Positions 15,808-17,449 of a stretch of DNA of 17,449 nt are shown here, piece after piece. The stretch's first letter is position 1, and every line of letters begins with the position of its first letter. Origin of the DNA: T1SED10-198M sp003554345 [NCBI: Candidatus Sumerlaeota bacterium] (GTDB taxonomy: Bacteria > Sumerlaeota > T1SED10-198M); assembly GCA_003554345.1 (NCBI GenBank), contig PWGE01000406.1:1-17449 (forward strand), given 5' to 3'. The notes beneath the pieces are model-generated. The model did no database searches. It saw only the letters and a list, made by a program, of their open reading frames with translations, and was not told the DNA's origin. The translations under genes and the position numbers were made by a program.

Positions 15808-16544
15808 GAGCTTCCACTCTCTTGCTTGACAGCTGCATTGCGCAAGTTTTATTGCTTTTCAGGGAAAGAGTCCATACCCGGAATGATGCAAAACAGCTTG
15901 CTGTATAGAGAATCCACATAAAAACGAAGATAGTAATAAAGCATTCATAAACTGACCATCTTTGAGTTGCCGGATTCTGTTCTTCACAATTCCGGGCAAA
16001 TTCTGTAAATATGCCAGAAGCAGAGTGGTTCATGCTATGGAGTTTGAAAAATGACGTCTGTATCATAGATAAGCCATATCTTGTGCAGTATTTTTCAGAA
16101 GAATTCTTTTGAAGAAATCCTTTTTTCCATTTTCTTGTAATGAATATTTTTTCAAATTACAGGCAATGGCGTTTATTCATAACGGCAATATATTCTGCCT
16201 TCAAAAAGGCAATTATTTGTTTAATGAAAAAAACTCTTTTTTCCACTACTTTTTTTATGCTTTCATAAATTACTTTTTTGGTATATTGTAGGCTAATTTA
16301 ACACTATTTACAGAATATTTCATCATTCTAAGTTTTGTATGGGTTTTTCTTATCATGATGGGAGGCAGGCAAACTTTTCGTATGAAAAAAATTAACAGGA
16401 TTCCCCGGTGACTGGTGCATACATAAAGGGTAAAAATAAAGACAAAAGTTGCAGAAAGGAAACCGGCAGTAAAATAGAGCTGCCGGTCCTGTCTGCTAAA
16501 GTCGATATCCAGGTTGGAACACCGGGGTTATTGTTTTATTTTTT
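15808..16544. other. AT-rich stretch with no convincing gene
   Basis: 737 nt. A minus-strand open frame (15800-16066, 88 codons) has one hydrophobic stretch but no Shine-Dalgarno and no recognisable family. On the plus strand, frames 16109-16288 and 16292-16411 are in the same phase, split by a TAG at 16289-16291, and the second encodes a hydrophobic run ending in MMGGRQTFRMKK. They lack credible starts. The segment could be a decayed small gene or plain spacer. The right end holds a terminator for the leftward D-aminoacylase gene. Confidence 0.4.
16462..16487 (-). terminator. intrinsic terminator of the D-aminoacylase gene
   Basis: Perfect 8-bp stem ACCGGCAG (16462-16469) / CTGCCGGT (16480-16487) with a 10-nt loop. 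Read on the minus strand it is followed by TTTCCTTTC, a modest T-rich tail, and lies about 58 nt after the stop codon of the leftward gene. On the plus strand no T-run follows. Confidence 0.6.
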
Positions 16545-17449
16545 TTAAGGTTTTCTTCTGTCTCCTGCATAGAGGGATTTACCCGGCTGTTCTTTCGTCA
16601 TTTCGCCATCTTCCATCACTAACACGCCGTTAGTAAAAACCCAGTCAAAGCCGACTGGTTCAGGTTTCTGGTCCCGGAAATCAGCAACGGGATCTATTTT
16701 GTCGGGATCAAAAAGAACCAGGTCGGCATAGGTTCCCACTTTGATTCTTCCCCGGTCATCAAGACCCATTCTTTCAGCCGGCAAACCGGTGCACTTATAT
16801 ACTGCCAGTTCCCAGGGTATGATTTCCCGGTCCCGGATGTAATGGGCAAAAAACTGGTGATATGTACGAAAAGCACGGGGATGGTTATCAGTCACTCTGC
16901 TTTCCTCTATAGCCTCAAGTGAAACCATACGGGCATCGGTGCATACCATCACCTTTTCATCCTTCATGGCTTTTACAATATCTTCATCGCCGATACAGAG
17001 GTATGTGGCATATATTTCTGAGTCCGGTTCGAGATCTAATTCTTCAATCAGCTCCTCTGGTGTCATATCTTCTCCTTCCAGAAGCTTCACCAGATTTTTT
17101 CCCGAGTATTTCTCAAAATCTCCCGGCATGTCTTTGAGGCGTACAACTTCCGGTTGGTTATTTCTTATGGCTTCCTGTTCCAGCATTTGATAGAGGTGAT
17201 AGTGGGCGGCAGGACCTGAGGCTTCCCATGGATACTGGTCGCCTGTAACATCTATACCCCGCTCTCTCGCGTCCTCCATGATATTCAGGTATTCTTCCAT
17301 TTTTCCCCAATTCCGTTTACGCAGAACTTTCATGTGAGAAATCTGGACAGGAACCTCAGCCAGGTTCCCAATGTGTATAGCTTCACGGACAGCATCGAGC
17401 ACCTCGTCTGTTTCACCTCTTATATGGGAAGCATAAAAACCGCCGTATG
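16545..17449 (-). CDS. D-aminoacylase-type amidohydrolase, N-terminal part outside window
   Basis: The frame stays open to the right edge; 300 C-terminal residues are visible of a family usually near 500-550. The translation begins YGGFYASHIRGETDEVLDAV, so the GTG at 17402 is internal and not the start. Conserved features are SHIRGE (7-12) and QISHMK (about 36-41), with the metal-site histidines; GDQYPWEASG (about 73-82); CTDAR (about 168-172), where the Asp replaces the catalytic Asp of the usual SDG; NHPRAFRTYHQFFAHYIRD; TGLPAERMGL; and GTYADLVLFDPDKI. Zinc-dependent N-acyl-D-amino-acid deacylases of this group release D-amino acids from N-acyl derivatives; some relatives act on dipeptides or other amides. 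TDA instead of SDG and the substituted surroundings leave the exact substrate open. Confidence 0.88.
   Translation of the reverse strand, partial: YGGFYASHIRGETDEVLDAVREAIHIGNLAEVPVQISHMKVLRKRNWGKMEEYLNIMEDARERGIDVTGDQYPWEASGPAAHYHLYQMLEQEAIRNNQPEVVRLKDMPGDFEKYSGKNLVKLLEGEDMTPEELIEELDLEPDSEIYATYLCIGDEDIVKAMKDEKVMVCTDARMVSLEAIEESRVTDNHPRAFRTYHQFFAHYIRDREIIPWELAVYKCTGLPAERMGLDDRGRIKVGTYADLVLFDPDKIDPVADFRDQKPEPVGFDWVFTNGVLVMEDGEMTKEQPGKSLYAGDRRKP

Noticed and set aside
15800-16066. 88-codon minus-strand frame overlapping the start of the PF06541 gene
   Set aside because: One hydrophobic stretch only, no ribosome binding site and no family resemblance. The 8-nt overlap alone is not enough to call a gene.
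16109-16291. 60-codon plus-strand frame rich in Phe, Asn and Lys
   Set aside because: Starts with TTG and no Shine-Dalgarno; composition reflects AT-rich DNA.
17402-17404. GTG at 17402 as the start of the D-aminoacylase gene
   Set aside because: The frame continues upstream to the window edge with strongly conserved family sequence (GGFYASHIRGE), so this GTG is internal.
1-17449. CRISPR array, insertion sequence or prophage
   Set aside because: No regularly spaced repeats, transposase or integrase sequence, or terminal inverted repeats were seen on reading both strands.

Overview
The window is bacterial DNA of moderate, even base composition, with compact genes, Shine-Dalgarno sequences, sigma70-type promoters and one tRNA. 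The gene set (cytoplasmic GH13 enzyme, DUF4434-like protein, MthK-type K+ channel, GHMP sugar kinase, ATP-grasp proteins, PF06541 membrane protein, D-aminoacylase) fits a carbohydrate-using, probably anaerobic bacterium. Spirochaetota or a Bacillota-like lineage is only a guess; no marker here fixes the phylum. I see no IS element, phage gene, CRISPR array or obvious transferred island.

Layout. 1-2605 (minus strand): a GH13 alpha-amylase/neopullulanase-type enzyme followed by a DUF4434-like TIM-barrel protein cut by the left edge. Each has its own recognisable promoter, and the DUF4434 promoter is overlapped by a palindrome that looks like an operator. 3026-4036 (plus): a two-TM K+ channel with an RCK domain, of MthK size. 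4406-5251 (plus): a GLUG-repeat protein with no visible export signal.

5565-14744 (plus) is the most unusual part: a three-gene cassette of a galactokinase-like GHMP kinase with an altered sugar-binding motif, a 2195-residue protein, and a 333-residue ATP-grasp protein that starts 6 nt after the giant's stop codon. The giant has an ATP-grasp-like module near its C terminus and about 1600 residues I cannot assign. A 10-bp hairpin with a GGAA tetraloop sits just ahead of the giant's ribosome binding site. Inference: the kinase makes a sugar 1-phosphate and the two ATP-grasp proteins carry out ATP-dependent ligation, so the cassette may build or process a sugar-containing metabolite or polymer. 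No transporter or glycosyltransferase is visible to reveal the product.

14878-14955 is a complete tRNA-Pro(GGG) with its own promoter. 15016-15807 (minus) is a PF06541-type membrane protein. 15808-16544 is an AT-rich stretch with no convincing gene. 16545-17449 (minus) is the C-terminal part of a D-aminoacylase-type amidohydrolase, with a probable terminator downstream of it at 16462-16487.
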